Shown here one piece after another: positions 53,420 to 62,244 of a stretch of 64,000 bases of DNA (positions are counted from its first letter, which is position 1; each line of letters begins with the position of its first letter). Source of the DNA: Paenirhodobacter enshiensis (GTDB taxonomy: Bacteria; Pseudomonadota; Alphaproteobacteria; Rhodobacterales; Rhodobacteraceae); assembly GCF_000740785.1 (NCBI RefSeq), contig NZ_JFZB01000014.1, forward strand, positions 62,001-126,000, in the 5' to 3' direction. The translations under genes were made by a program, and so were the position numbers. The notes beneath the pieces are model-generated. The model searched no databases and was not told the origin of the DNA. It saw only the letters and a program-made list of their open reading frames with translations.

Positions 53420-54693
53420 CCCTGTTCTTCGAAAACGCCCGCCTGATCGACCCGGCCACCGGCACCGAGACACCCGGAAACCTGCTGGTGCGCGACGGGC
53501 TGATCGCCGCCACCGGCATCACCGAGGCCCCCGAGGGCGCCGAAGTGATCGACTGCGCCGGGCGCTGCCTCGCACCCGGGATCGTCGACATCGGCGTGAA
53601 GATCGGCGAACCGGGCGAGCGCCACAAGGAGAGCTTCCGTTCCGCAGGGCGCGCGGCGGCGGCCGGCGGCGTGACTACCGTCGTGGCGCGTCCCGACACC
53701 CTGCCCGCCATCGACACGCCGGAACTTCTGGAATTCACCACCAAGCGCGCCGCCGAGGCCGCGGTGCGCATCCTGCACATGGCCGCGCTCACCAAGGGCC
53801 GGCAGGGCCGCGAGATGACCGAGATCGGCTTTCTGCAAGATGCCGGTGCCGTCGCCTTCACCGACGCCGATGCGGTCGCAACCGATGCCCGCGTGCTCAG
53901 CCGCGCCTATACCTATGCCCGCGCCCGCGGCGCATTGGTGATCGGCCATCCGCAGGATCCGGGCCTCAGCCACGGCGCCGCCGTCACCGCCGGCAAGTTC
54001 GCCGCGCTGCGCGGCCTGCCGGGCGTCAGCCCGATGGCCGAGCGCATGGGCCTCGAACGCGATCTCGCCCTCGTCGAGATGACAGGCGTGCGCTATCACG
54101 CCGACCAGATCACCAGCGCGGCAAGCCTTCCGGCCCTCGAACGCGCCAAGGCCGCGGGGCTGAAGGTGACGGCGGGCGTTTCCGTTCATCATCTGACGCT
54201 GAACGAGATCGACGTCGGCGAATACCGCACTTTCTTCAAGCTCACCCCGCCGTTGCGTGCGGAATCCGACCGGATGGCCGCAGTTCAGGCGGTGGCGGAC
54301 GGGCTGATCGACGTGATCTGCTCGATGCACACGCCGGCCGACGAGGAATCGAAGCGCCTGCCCTACGAACAGGCCGCGGCCGGGGCCGTCGGCCTCGAAA
54401 CCCTGCTGCCCGCGGCGCTGCGGCTCGTGCATGCCGGCGCGCTCAGCCTCGCGCAGCTGTTCCGCGCGCTCTCGCTCAACCCCGCGAGGCTCCTCGGCCT
54501 GCCGCAGGGCCGGCTCGAGGAAGGTGCGCCCGCCGATCTCGTGCTGTTCGATCCGGATGCACCTTTCGTGCTCGATCGCTTCGCATTGCAGTCGAAATCG
54601 AAGAATACGCCCTTCGACGGCGCCCGGATGCAAGGAAAGGTGCTTGCCACATTCGTTGCCGGGGTGCAGGTATATACTTCAAATAACCAATAA
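53416..54693 (+). CDS. pyrC: dihydroorotase-like protein lacking metal ligands (PyrC' type)
   Basis: This is a 425-residue amidohydrolase-fold protein of the type I dihydroorotase family. Active enzymes have HxH in the DxHxHxREPG motif; here it reads DIGVKIGEPG (58-67), with Gly60 and Lys62 in place of both histidines. The catalytic TDH becomes Ser303-Met304-His305. His258-His259 and the overall fold pattern remain. Such proteins (PyrC' of Pseudomonas) are inactive and support aspartate carbamoyltransferase assembly. A functional dihydroorotase should be encoded elsewhere. It is coupled to the preceding gene and 23 bp before plsY. Confidence 0.88.
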   Translation: MTLFFENARLIDPATGTETPGNLLVRDGLIAATGITEAPEGAEVIDCAGRCLAPGIVDIGVKIGEPGERHKESFRSAGRAAAAGGVTTVVARPDTLPAIDTPELLEFTTKRAAEAAVRILHMAALTKGRQGREMTEIGFLQDAGAVAFTDADAVATDARVLSRAYTYARARGALVIGHPQDPGLSHGAAVTAGKFAALRGLPGVSPMAERMGLERDLALVEMTGVRYHADQITSAASLPALERAKAAGLKVTAGVSVHHLTLNEIDVGEYRTFFKLTPPLRAESDRMAAVQAVADGLIDVICSMHTPADEESKRLPYEQAAAGAVGLETLLPAALRLVHAGALSLAQLFRALSLNPARLLGLPQGRLEEGAPADLVLFDPDAPFVLDRFALQSKSKNTPFDGARMQGKVLATFVAGVQVYTSNNQ

Positions 54694-54716
54694 CAAATCG
54701 GGCACGAGGGGCAGTC

Positions 54717-55325
54717 ATGCCGGCGACGGAATACGGGGCCGCAATTCTGGGCGCGGTAGCAGTGCTGGGCTATCTGCTCGGCTCCATACCTTTTGGCGTT
54801 CTGGTCACCAGGATCATGGGGTTGGGCGATCTGCGCAAGATCGGCTCTGGCAATATCGGCGCGACGAACGTTCTGCGCACCGGCAACAAGGCGGCCGCGG
54901 TGGCGACGCTGTTGCTCGACGGCGGCAAGGGCGCGGTGGCGGTGCTGGTCGCGGGGGCGCTGTTCGGTCCGAATGCCGCACAGCTCGCCGGCGGCGCTGC
55001 CTTCATCGGCCATCTCTACCCGGTGTGGCTGCGCTTTCAGGGCGGCAAGGGCGTGGCCACCTTCCTCGGAACGCTGCTCGCTCTCGGCTGGCCGGTCGGC
55101 ATCGCCGCCTGCCTCGTGTGGCTGGCGACGGCGGTGGTGACGCGGATCAGCTCGCTTTCGGCGCTCGTCGCTGCTGCGGCGGCGGTGCCGCTCGCTCTCG
55201 TCCTCGGCCAGCGCGAGCTGATGCCTCTGGTGACGGTGATGGCGCTGCTGATCTTCTGGCGCCACCGCGGCAACATCATGCGCCTCGCCCACGGCACCGA
55301 ACCCCGGATCGGCGGCAAGAAATGA
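54717..55325 (+). CDS. plsY: glycerol-3-phosphate acyltransferase PlsY
   Basis: This 202-residue inner-membrane enzyme transfers acyl groups from acyl-phosphate to glycerol-3-phosphate, the first step of phospholipid synthesis. Motifs are GYLLGSIPFGVL, GSGNIGATNVLRTG, GGAAFIGHLYPVWLRFQGGKGVATFLG and the C-terminal RHRGNIMRL. Five membrane segments are visible. It ends the pyrB-orf-pyrC'-plsY operon, converging on a small membrane-protein gene. Confidence 0.95.
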   Translation: MPATEYGAAILGAVAVLGYLLGSIPFGVLVTRIMGLGDLRKIGSGNIGATNVLRTGNKAAAVATLLLDGGKGAVAVLVAGALFGPNAAQLAGGAAFIGHLYPVWLRFQGGKGVATFLGTLLALGWPVGIAACLVWLATAVVTRISSLSALVAAAAAVPLALVLGQRELMPLVTVMALLIFWRHRGNIMRLAHGTEPRIGGKK

Positions 55326-55362
55326 ATTTCAGGCGGGGGCGCAACGCCCCCGCCTGACAGCT

Positions 55363-55611
55363 TCATCCGCGCGCAGCCAGCTTCTCGACCGCTTCCGCCG
55401 TGCGCCGGGTATTCTCGTGGATGCCGATGAACAGATAGCAAAATCCCCCCATCAGCACGATGTAAAGACCGCCACCGATCAGCACCATAAGCCCGGCGAG
55501 GAAGCCGTTCTGCATCATCATGGACAGACCCGACAGCAGCACACCGAGGCAGCCGAGGGCCAGAAACACCGTGATGATCTTGTCGAGGGAATTGATGAAG
55601 AACTGACGCAT
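55363..55611 (-). CDS. small two-helix membrane protein
   Basis: This is an 82-residue protein with two hydrophobic helices (about 12-31 and 34-60) and a short charged C-terminus (ENTRRTAEAVEKLA). The ATG at 55611 has a GGAG site seven bases upstream. It vaguely resembles DUF4282-type membrane proteins (FFINSLDKIITVF) but I cannot assign a function. It is convergent with plsY; a dispersed repeat separates it from gshA. Confidence 0.65.
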   Translation of the reverse strand: MRQFFINSLDKIITVFLALGCLGVLLSGLSMMMQNGFLAGLMVLIGGGLYIVLMGGFCYLFIGIHENTRRTAEAVEKLAARG

Positions 55612-55708
55612 GGGATCGCTCCGGACAGACATTGAACCAATGCCGCACGATCCCGTGATCTGATCGCAAGGTCAACCCGCGTCCGCCCTCTCGCCCTTTC
55701 GATTCGCC

Positions 55709-55770
55709 ATAAATATCCCGGGGGTGAATTTGCCCGTCAGGGCAAAGAGGGGGCAGCGCCCCCCCTCTTC
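55709..55770 (+). repeat. dispersed GC-rich hairpin element, copy D
   Basis: The core AAATATCCCGGGG lies at 55711-55723; the middle hairpin is TTTGCCC/GGGCAAA instead of GTCTCC/GGAGAC, and the last is GGGGGC/GCCCCC-like. It ends 12 bp from the gshA stop codon, the same polarity as copies B2 and C relative to the neighbouring 3' end. Confidence 0.75.
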
Positions 55771-55782
55771 ATCCTCGACAGC

Positions 55783-57129
55783 TCAGAACCGGCAGGCGGT
55801 ATAGATCCGGCTCAGATCGCCGCCCCATTCGCCATTGTAGAGCGCGAGCAGCCGATCCGCCGCCACCGCACCCGTCGCGAGCGCAGGCTCCAGCACGTCG
55901 AGACAGCTCTCCTCGCCAAGCCCGCGGCGCGCAAGCCCCTCGCGCGCGATCGCCACCACCTGGCGCGACAGATCCAGAAGACGCACGCCCTCCGCCTCGC
56001 CCTGCAGCGCCGATTTCGCCGCCGCGCGGCGCAGCCCCTCGCGGGTCGCATCGGTCCAGCCCTTCACCAGATCCCAGGCGACATCCAGCGCACCCGTGTC
56101 ATACATCAGCCCGGTCCACAGCGCCGGCAGCGCCACCAGATGATCGCGATCTCCGCAATCGGCACCGCGCATCTCGATGTATTTCTTCACCCGCGCCTCG
56201 GGGAAGACCGTCGTCATGTGATCGGCCCAGTCCGACAACGTCGGCTTCTCGCCCGGCAGCGCCGGCAGCTCACCCTTCAGGAAATCGCGGAACGACTGGC
56301 CGAGCGCGTCGATGTAATGCCCGTCGCGGTAGACAAAATACATCGGCACATCAAGGACGTAGTCGACATATCTCTCGTAGCCCGCCCCATCCTCGAACAG
56401 GAAGGGCAACATCCCCGTGCGCGCATCGTCGAGATGCGACCACACGTTCGAGCGCCACGAGCGGAACCCGTTCGGCTTGCCGTCGAGGAAGGGCGAATTC
56501 GCGAACAGCGCCGTCGCCACCGGCTGCAGCGCCAGCGCGACACGCATCTTCTTCACCATGTCCGCCTCAGACCCGAAGTCGAGATTCACCTGCACCGTCG
56601 AGGTGCGATACATCATCGTCTTCCCCATCGTGCCGACGCGGTCCATGTAGGCCGTCATCAGCCGGTAGCGCCCCTTCGGCATCATCGGCATCTCGGCCTC
56701 GCGCCAGACCGGCGCGGCGCCAAGCCCCATGAAGGCCGCGCCCATCGGCCCGGCGATCTCGGCGACCTCCGCCAGATGAGTGTCGAGTTCGGCACGCGTC
56801 TCGTGCAGCGTCGCCATCGGCGCGCCCGACAGCTCGAACTGTCCGCCGGGTTCGAGGCTCACGTTCGCACCGTTGCGCGTCAGCCCGATCAGATGCTCCT
56901 GCTCGAAGAGCGGCTCCCAGCCGAAGCGGGTGCGCAAGCCCTGAAGCAGCGCCTCGATCGAGGTCTCGCCTGCATAAGGAAGCGGGCGCAAGGTCTTGGT
57001 ATCGAACCCGAATTTCTCGTGCTCCGTGCCGATGCGCCAGTCGGCGGCCGGCTTCTCGCCCGAGGCGATATATTCGGCAAGCTGCTCGAACCGTTCGATG
57101 GGGCCGCCGCCCTGCTGGGGAATGGACAT
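55783..57129 (-). CDS. gshA: glutamate-cysteine ligase (plant/alphaproteobacterial type)
   Basis: This 448-residue enzyme makes gamma-glutamylcysteine, the first step of glutathione synthesis. It belongs to the GCS2 plant-type group: WRIGTEHEKFGFD, NGANVSLEPGGQFELSGAP, YRTSTVQVNLDFGSE, and EARVKKYIEMRGADCGD. The ATG at 57129 starts MSIPQQGGGPI; frames further upstream are not conserved. It is third in the rsmE-orf-gshA run, 150 bp after the membrane protein gene, an order common in Rhodobacterales. Confidence 0.95.
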   Translation of the reverse strand: MSIPQQGGGPIERFEQLAEYIASGEKPAADWRIGTEHEKFGFDTKTLRPLPYAGETSIEALLQGLRTRFGWEPLFEQEHLIGLTRNGANVSLEPGGQFELSGAPMATLHETRAELDTHLAEVAEIAGPMGAAFMGLGAAPVWREAEMPMMPKGRYRLMTAYMDRVGTMGKTMMYRTSTVQVNLDFGSEADMVKKMRVALALQPVATALFANSPFLDGKPNGFRSWRSNVWSHLDDARTGMLPFLFEDGAGYERYVDYVLDVPMYFVYRDGHYIDALGQSFRDFLKGELPALPGEKPTLSDWADHMTTVFPEARVKKYIEMRGADCGDRDHLVALPALWTGLMYDTGALDVAWDLVKGWTDATREGLRRAAAKSALQGEAEGVRLLDLSRQVVAIAREGLARRGLGEESCLDVLEPALATGAVAADRLLALYNGEWGGDLSRIYTACRF

Positions 57130-57279
57130 GGTGCCCTCGTCTTCTGGTGTCGGAGTGGTTGCCGGAACATGTCGCGGCGTCGGTGCGAACAGGTGGCGCG
57201 ATCCCCGACACAAGTCAAGGGAAGCGCATCGAATGAAAACCCGAATGTCGGGGCAACTCCGCGCCGATGTCGCGAAAGC

Positions 57280-57936
57280 TCAGCGCAGCGTCGCGACCGA
57301 AGCCCCGGGGCGCAGCATCGGACGCAGCCACAGGCTCTGGCTCGCCTCTGCGTCCTGCGTCTCGGCGAGCGCCGCACTCAGCCGGCCCATGTCGATCCCC
57401 GGCAGCGCGGCGAAGGCGTCGTACAGCGCCTCACTCCCGGCCGCGCCGAGCGGGATCAGCAGCGCCTGACCGTCGAGCGTGCGCAGCCGCCACGACCGGC
57501 CCGAGCGCAGCGTAATCAGCCGGATCTCGGCCAGCTCATCGAGGCCGATCTCGCCGCCCATCACGGTCCCCGCGCCGAAATAGCCGATCCGGCCCTCGAT
57601 CACCTCGACCAGACCGGGGGCCGAGGTGCCGTGCCGGAACCGCGACCGGCGCGAGGCCACCACCGCCCAGCCGAGGCCGAGCGCCGCGACCGCAAACCCG
57701 ACGCCTGCCAGAAACCAGCCACCGCGCGTCGCGATCCACAGCCCCACAGCAGCAAGAGCAAGCCCCGCCAGCGCCTCGCCATGGCGCGCGACGAAGGCCG
57801 CGCCGGTATGTGGGGCACCGGTCTGCGGGGCCTCATGCTCCACCGGCTTGTCCGCGCGCGGCGCCTCATCGAGGTTCGCCGGCTGTCCGATGGGCAGCAT
57901 CATCGCCGAGCGTCCATCATCGTCCGTCCCCGTCAT
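57280..57936 (-). CDS. membrane protein between rsmE and gshA
   Basis: This is a 218-residue protein with two hydrophobic helices (about 50-90) and a C-terminal soluble domain (GLVEVIEGRIGYFGAGTVMGG, SGRSWRLRTLDGQALLIPLGA) that may be PH-like. Its start overlaps the rsmE stop codon by four bases (ATGA). The function is unknown. It is not obviously related to the membrane protein in the pyr operon, though both have a helix pair followed by a beta-rich domain. Confidence 0.7.
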   Translation of the reverse strand: MTGTDDDGRSAMMLPIGQPANLDEAPRADKPVEHEAPQTGAPHTGAAFVARHGEALAGLALAAVGLWIATRGGWFLAGVGFAVAALGLGWAVVASRRSRFRHGTSAPGLVEVIEGRIGYFGAGTVMGGEIGLDELAEIRLITLRSGRSWRLRTLDGQALLIPLGAAGSEALYDAFAALPGIDMGRLSAALAETQDAEASQSLWLRPMLRPGASVATLR

Positions 57937-58658
57937 CGCCAGTCCCCAAGCGCCGCCTGCCACAGCGTGATCGCGGCGCAGGCGGCGGTATCGGCGCGCA
58001 GGATCCGCGGCCCGAGCGACACCGGCGTGACGAAATCGAGCCCGCGCAGCCTGGCCCGCTCCGCCTCGGAAAACCCGCCCTCCGGCCCGATCAGGATCGC
58101 CCAGGGACCGGGCGCGAGGCCCGAGAGCGTCTCCGCCGGCCCGACGAGGCTCTCGTCCGCCCACAGGATGCGCCGCGCCGGATCCCAGCCCTTCATGAGC
58201 GCATTGAGCGCCACCAGATCGTCAACCGGCGGCACGTAGGTGCCGAGGCACTGCTCCGCCGCCTCGAGCGCATGGGCCTGCAGCCGGTCTTGTCGGATGC
58301 GCTGCGCGTTGGTGAAATCGGTCTGCACCGGCAGCACGCGGGCGCAGCCAAGCTCGGTCGCCTTCTCGACGATGAAATCGGTGCGCTCCTTGCGGATCGG
58401 GGCGAAGATCAGCCACAGATCCGGCGGGTTCAGCTGCGCCGCCGCCTGTTCGAGGCAGACCAGCCGCCCGCCCTTCTTCGCGGCCTCGGCGACCTCGGCG
58501 GTCCATTCGCCGTCGCGGCCGTTGAACAGCGCGACCTTGCTGCCCGGCCCTTCGCGCATCACGCTGAACAGGTAATGCGCCTGATCTTGCGTGAGCGGCA
58601 CGGCTTGCCCCTGACCCAAGGGGTGATCTACATGCAGTCTGATCTTTGCGCGTTCCAT
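57933..58658 (-). CDS. rsmE: 16S rRNA m3U1498 methyltransferase RsmE
   Basis: This is a 241-residue SPOUT-class methyltransferase acting on U1498 of 16S rRNA. An N-terminal PUA-like part (MERAKIRLHVDHPLGQGQAV) precedes the knotted domain with LIFAPIRKERTDFIVEKATELG, LIGPEGGFSEAE and LGPRILRADTA, the SAM-binding knot. I chose the ATG at 58658 by similarity of MERAKIRL to relatives; an ATG ten codons upstream would overlap the divergent ubiA start. Only 12 bp separate the two start codons. Confidence 0.93.
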   Translation of the reverse strand: MERAKIRLHVDHPLGQGQAVPLTQDQAHYLFSVMREGPGSKVALFNGRDGEWTAEVAEAAKKGGRLVCLEQAAAQLNPPDLWLIFAPIRKERTDFIVEKATELGCARVLPVQTDFTNAQRIRQDRLQAHALEAAEQCLGTYVPPVDDLVALNALMKGWDPARRILWADESLVGPAETLSGLAPGPWAILIGPEGGFSEAERARLRGLDFVTPVSLGPRILRADTAACAAITLWQAALGDWR

Positions 58659-58670
58659 GAGGCGGTCTCT

Positions 58671-59648
58671 ATGAAGTCTTCCAGCCATCATATACCAGAG
58701 CCGCCCGCCACGGGCGAGGTCGCCGACGCGGTTTCCGGAAACTGGGTCGATACCCGCGCCCCGGCCAGCTGGCGGCCCTATCTGCGGCTTGCCCGCGTCG
58801 ACCGCCCGATCGGGACGTGGCTGCTGCTGATCCCGTGCTGGTGGGGCATCGCGCTCGCCGCGACGGCGGATCAGGGGCGGCTGTCGGATCTGTGGCTCGG
58901 GCTCGGCTGCACCATCGGCGCGGTGCTGATGCGAGGCGCGGGCTGCACTTGGAACGACATCACCGACCGCGACATCGACGGCTCGGTCGGGCGCACCGCG
59001 TCGCGGCCGATTCCCTCCGGTCAGGTGACGGTGCGTCAGGCGCTGGTGTTCCTGGCGGCGCAGTGCCTCGTCGCCTTCGCGGTGCTGCTGACCTTCAACG
59101 GCGCGGCCATCGCGATGGGCATCGCCGCGCTGATCCCGGTTGCGGTCTATCCTTTCGCCAAGCGCTTCACCTGGTGGCCTCAGGCGTTTCTGGGCGTCGC
59201 CTTCAACTGGGGCGCACTGGTCGGATGGGTGGCGCACAGCGGCCATCTGAGCCTCGCCGCCGTGCTGCTGTGGCTGTCGGGCATCGCCTGGACGCTGTTC
59301 TATGACACGATCTACGCCCATCAGGACAAGGAATTCGACGCGCTGATCGGGGTGAAATCAACCGCGCGCCTGTTCGGCGCGAACACCGGGCGCTGGCTTT
59401 ACGGCTTTCTCGTGGTGACGGTAGCGCTGACCACGGCGGCGGTGCTGGCCGCCCTGTTGCCTGCTGGCGTCGGCGGGCCGCGGCTGGTGCTGGCGCTGAT
59501 CGCGCCCTGGGCGATGGCTGCGCATATGCTGTGGCAGATGCGCCGGCTCGACATCGACGCGCCCGACACCTGCCTGATGCTGTTTCGCGCCAACCGCGAC
59601 GCCGGGCTGATCGCTGCGCTGTTTCTTGCCGCCGCCGCCCTTGCCTGA
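58671..59648 (+). CDS. ubiA: 4-hydroxybenzoate polyprenyltransferase UbiA
   Basis: This 325-residue membrane prenyltransferase of ubiquinone synthesis carries LARVDRPIGTWLLLIPCWWG, the first Asp-rich motif NDITDRDIDGSVGRT and the second YDTIYAHQDKEFD, with about eight or nine helices. A 35-residue hydrophilic N-terminus ends in GNWVDTRAPASW. The ATG at 58671 is chosen; an in-frame ATG at 58632 with AAGGGG upstream would overlap the divergent rsmE coding region by 27 bp. Confidence 0.94.
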   Translation: MKSSSHHIPEPPATGEVADAVSGNWVDTRAPASWRPYLRLARVDRPIGTWLLLIPCWWGIALAATADQGRLSDLWLGLGCTIGAVLMRGAGCTWNDITDRDIDGSVGRTASRPIPSGQVTVRQALVFLAAQCLVAFAVLLTFNGAAIAMGIAALIPVAVYPFAKRFTWWPQAFLGVAFNWGALVGWVAHSGHLSLAAVLLWLSGIAWTLFYDTIYAHQDKEFDALIGVKSTARLFGANTGRWLYGFLVVTVALTTAAVLAALLPAGVGGPRLVLALIAPWAMAAHMLWQMRRLDIDAPDTCLMLFRANRDAGLIAALFLAAAALA

Positions 59649-59720
59649 GCGCTGACGAATTGCACCCGGGGCCCGCCTTCCTTATGTGGGGCGGGTCATT
59701 CCAAAGGAGCCTCCCCCTTC

Positions 59721-62198
59721 ATGCGGCTGCGCACCACGGTCCTCATCGTCCTCGCCTTCCTGCTGGCGGCGGTCGCCGCCGCCTTCGTCGCGGGCGGCTC
59801 GGCGACGATCATCGAGAAGCGCTCGCGCCTCGCCACCCGCGTCGCGATGGAGGAAGGCGGTCACGGCTGGGTCCATGTCGAGACCGACGGCCTTCAGGTG
59901 ATCCTGTTCGGCACCGCGCCCACCGAGGCCGAGCGGTTCCGCGCCGTCACCCGCGCCACCGCCGTGGTCGATGCCTCGCGCATCGTCGACAATACCGATG
60001 TCGCCTCGATCGACGCGATGACGCCGCCGGCGTTTTCGCTGCGGATGCTGCGCAACGAGGACGGCATCCAGCTGATCGGGCTGGTGCCCGCGGGCACCGA
60101 CCGGGCGGGCCTCGTCGCCCGGCTGCGTGCCGCGCTGAAGGGCGGCGCCGTCACTGACATGCTGGAAACCGCAAGCTTCCCCGCCCCGCCGGGATGGACG
60201 GCCGCGCTGAACTACGGCGCCGACGCGATGCAGATGATCCAGCGCGCCAAGGTCTCGGTCGATCCGGGCGCAGTGCGCGTCGAGGCGATGGCCGACAGCC
60301 CGACCGAGAAAACCCGCATCGAGACCTCGCTCGCCCGCGCCCGGCCCTCGGATGTGCGGCTCAGCTCTGAGATTTCGGCACCGCGGCCGGTGATTGCCCC
60401 CTTCACGCTGCGTTTCCTGATCGACAAGATGGGCGCGCGCTTCGACGCCTGTTCCGCCGACAGCGAGCGCACCCGCGACCGCATCCTCGACGCCGCCCGC
60501 GCCGCCGGCGCCACGGGCACGCTCGGCTGCACCATCGGCATGGGCAGCCCCTCGCCGCAATGGGGCGAGGCGGTGGATCTGGCGATCCGCGCGCTCGGTC
60601 AGATCGGTTCGGGCGTGGTGACCTTCTCGGACACCGACGTGTTCCTCAGCGCCAACCCCGAGGTCGCGACCGCGCAATACGACCACGCCATCGGCGAGCT
60701 GGAATCCAACCTGCCGAAGGTTTTCACCCTGCATACCGAATTGCAGGCGAAGCCCGCCGAAAAGCCCGCCGCGGCCGGATTCTCGGCGGTGCTGAACGAT
60801 GACGGCAAGATCGAGTTGCGCGGCCGGATGACCGATACCCGCGCCCGGACCGCGACCGAAAGTTTCGCCCGCGCCGAATTCGGCGCCGAGGCTGTGCATG
60901 GCGCGATGCGCCTCGACCCGGAGATGCCGCAGGGCTGGCCGACACGGGTGATGACCGCGCTTCAGGCGCTTTCCTCGCTCAGCTCCGGCACGGTCGAGGT
61001 GACGCCCGACAGCGTTCATATCGCGGGCGTCAGCGGCGATCCGCAGGCCTCCGACACGATTTCCCGGGTGCTGAGCGGCGGGCTCGGCAGCGGATCGCGG
61101 ATCGCCATCGACGTGCATTACGACCGCCATCTGGACCCGGCGCTGAACCTGCCTGACGGACCGGGCTGCACGGCGCGGCTGAACGAGGTGCTGAAGGCGC
61201 ACAAGATCGCCTTTGAACCCGGATCCGCGGTGATTGCGAAGGATGCGCTGCCGGTGATCGACCTGCTCGCGAAAGCGATGAAGGATTGCCAGGAATTTCC
61301 GATGGAAATCGGCGGGCATACCGACAGCCAGGGCAGCGACGAGATGAACCTCGCGCTCAGCCAGGACCGGGCGCAGTCGGTGCTGGCGGCGCTGCAGGGA
61401 CGCGGGCTGTGGACCGGAAACCTGACCGCGAAGGGCTACGGCGAAGCCAGGCCCATCGACACCAACGACACCGAAGCCGGGCGCGAGAACAACCGCCGGA
61501 TCGAGTTTCGCCTGATCGCCGATGCGGATGCCGCAGGCGCAGAGCCGGTTTCCGGCTCGGCGCCCGACAGCGCCCCGAAGCCTGCCGCCCGCCCCGAGGG
61601 GCTGATGCCCGATCAGATGGGCTCCGATCAGATGGGCCCGGCCACCGCCGAAGCGGGTGAGGATGGCGCTCCGATGGACGGAACCGACGGTGACGGCGGT
61701 GACGGCGGTGACGGCGCCCCGATGGATGGCGCCCCCGAGGACGACACCGCCCCGGCAAACTCTGCCGCCAACACTGCGACTGACTCTGCGGCAGCCTCTG
61801 CGACAACCTCTGCGGCGCCCGCGGATCTGGCCCCGGCCGGAACGCTGCCCGCCGCCCCTTCGGCGCAAGTCGCCCCGACCGGGGCTGCCGCGGAACCGGC
61901 AGCGCCGCCGCAGACAGCAGACGTCGCGCAGCCGGACGCCGCTCCGACCGTCTCGGCCCCGGCGCAGGATGCTTCCCCGGCCGCGGAAACCGGTGCTCCG
62001 GCCCCTGCCATGCCGGAGGCCGCGCCCGTGACAGAACAGGCGGCGGGGCCGGCGACGGGGCCGGCGACCGACGCAGCAGCCGAAACCGCCTCCGAGCCAG
62101 AAACCGCCCCCACGACCTCGCCCCGGCCGCAAAAGCGCCCCGCAGGTCTGGGCAAGGGCAAGGCCGCGACGACCGCTCACAAGCGGGCCCACAAATGA
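59721..62198 (+). CDS. OmpA-family protein with BON-like repeats and long Ala/Pro-rich tail
   Basis: This 825-residue envelope protein begins with a membrane anchor or signal (about 5-27). Residues about 30-480 hold several BON-like modules (for example VHVETDGLQVILFGTAPTEA and IELRGRMTDTRARTA). The OmpA C-terminal peptidoglycan-binding domain (about 490-597) has IAFEPGSAVI, GGHTDSQGSDEMN, LSQDRAQSVLAAL and NRRIEFRLI. The remaining 228 residues are rich in Ala, Pro, Thr and acidic residues, low complexity, ending in a basic KRPAGLGKGKAATTAHKRA. It likely tethers membrane to cell wall. The tail length is unusual and may vary between strains. Confidence 0.88.
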   Translation: MRLRTTVLIVLAFLLAAVAAAFVAGGSATIIEKRSRLATRVAMEEGGHGWVHVETDGLQVILFGTAPTEAERFRAVTRATAVVDASRIVDNTDVASIDAMTPPAFSLRMLRNEDGIQLIGLVPAGTDRAGLVARLRAALKGGAVTDMLETASFPAPPGWTAALNYGADAMQMIQRAKVSVDPGAVRVEAMADSPTEKTRIETSLARARPSDVRLSSEISAPRPVIAPFTLRFLIDKMGARFDACSADSERTRDRILDAARAAGATGTLGCTIGMGSPSPQWGEAVDLAIRALGQIGSGVVTFSDTDVFLSANPEVATAQYDHAIGELESNLPKVFTLHTELQAKPAEKPAAAGFSAVLNDDGKIELRGRMTDTRARTATESFARAEFGAEAVHGAMRLDPEMPQGWPTRVMTALQALSSLSSGTVEVTPDSVHIAGVSGDPQASDTISRVLSGGLGSGSRIAIDVHYDRHLDPALNLPDGPGCTARLNEVLKAHKIAFEPGSAVIAKDALPVIDLLAKAMKDCQEFPMEIGGHTDSQGSDEMNLALSQDRAQSVLAALQGRGLWTGNLTAKGYGEARPIDTNDTEAGRENNRRIEFRLIADADAAGAEPVSGSAPDSAPKPAARPEGLMPDQMGSDQMGPATAEAGEDGAPMDGTDGDGGDGGDGAPMDGAPEDDTAPANSAANTATDSAAASATTSAAPADLAPAGTLPAAPSAQVAPTGAAAEPAAPPQTADVAQPDAAPTVSAPAQDASPAAETGAPAPAMPEAAPVTEQAAGPATGPATDAAAETASEPETAPTTSPRPQKRPAGLGKGKAATTAHKRAHK
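61689..61715 (+). repeat. 9-bp in-frame tandem repeat
   Basis: Three copies of GGTGACGGC encode part of a Gly-Asp stretch in the low-complexity tail of the OmpA-family protein. Copy-number change would keep the frame. Confidence 0.8.
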
Positions 62199-62244
62199 CC
62201 TCGCGCCGGACGCCCGCACGCGCCGCGCAGACAGGAGACGACGC

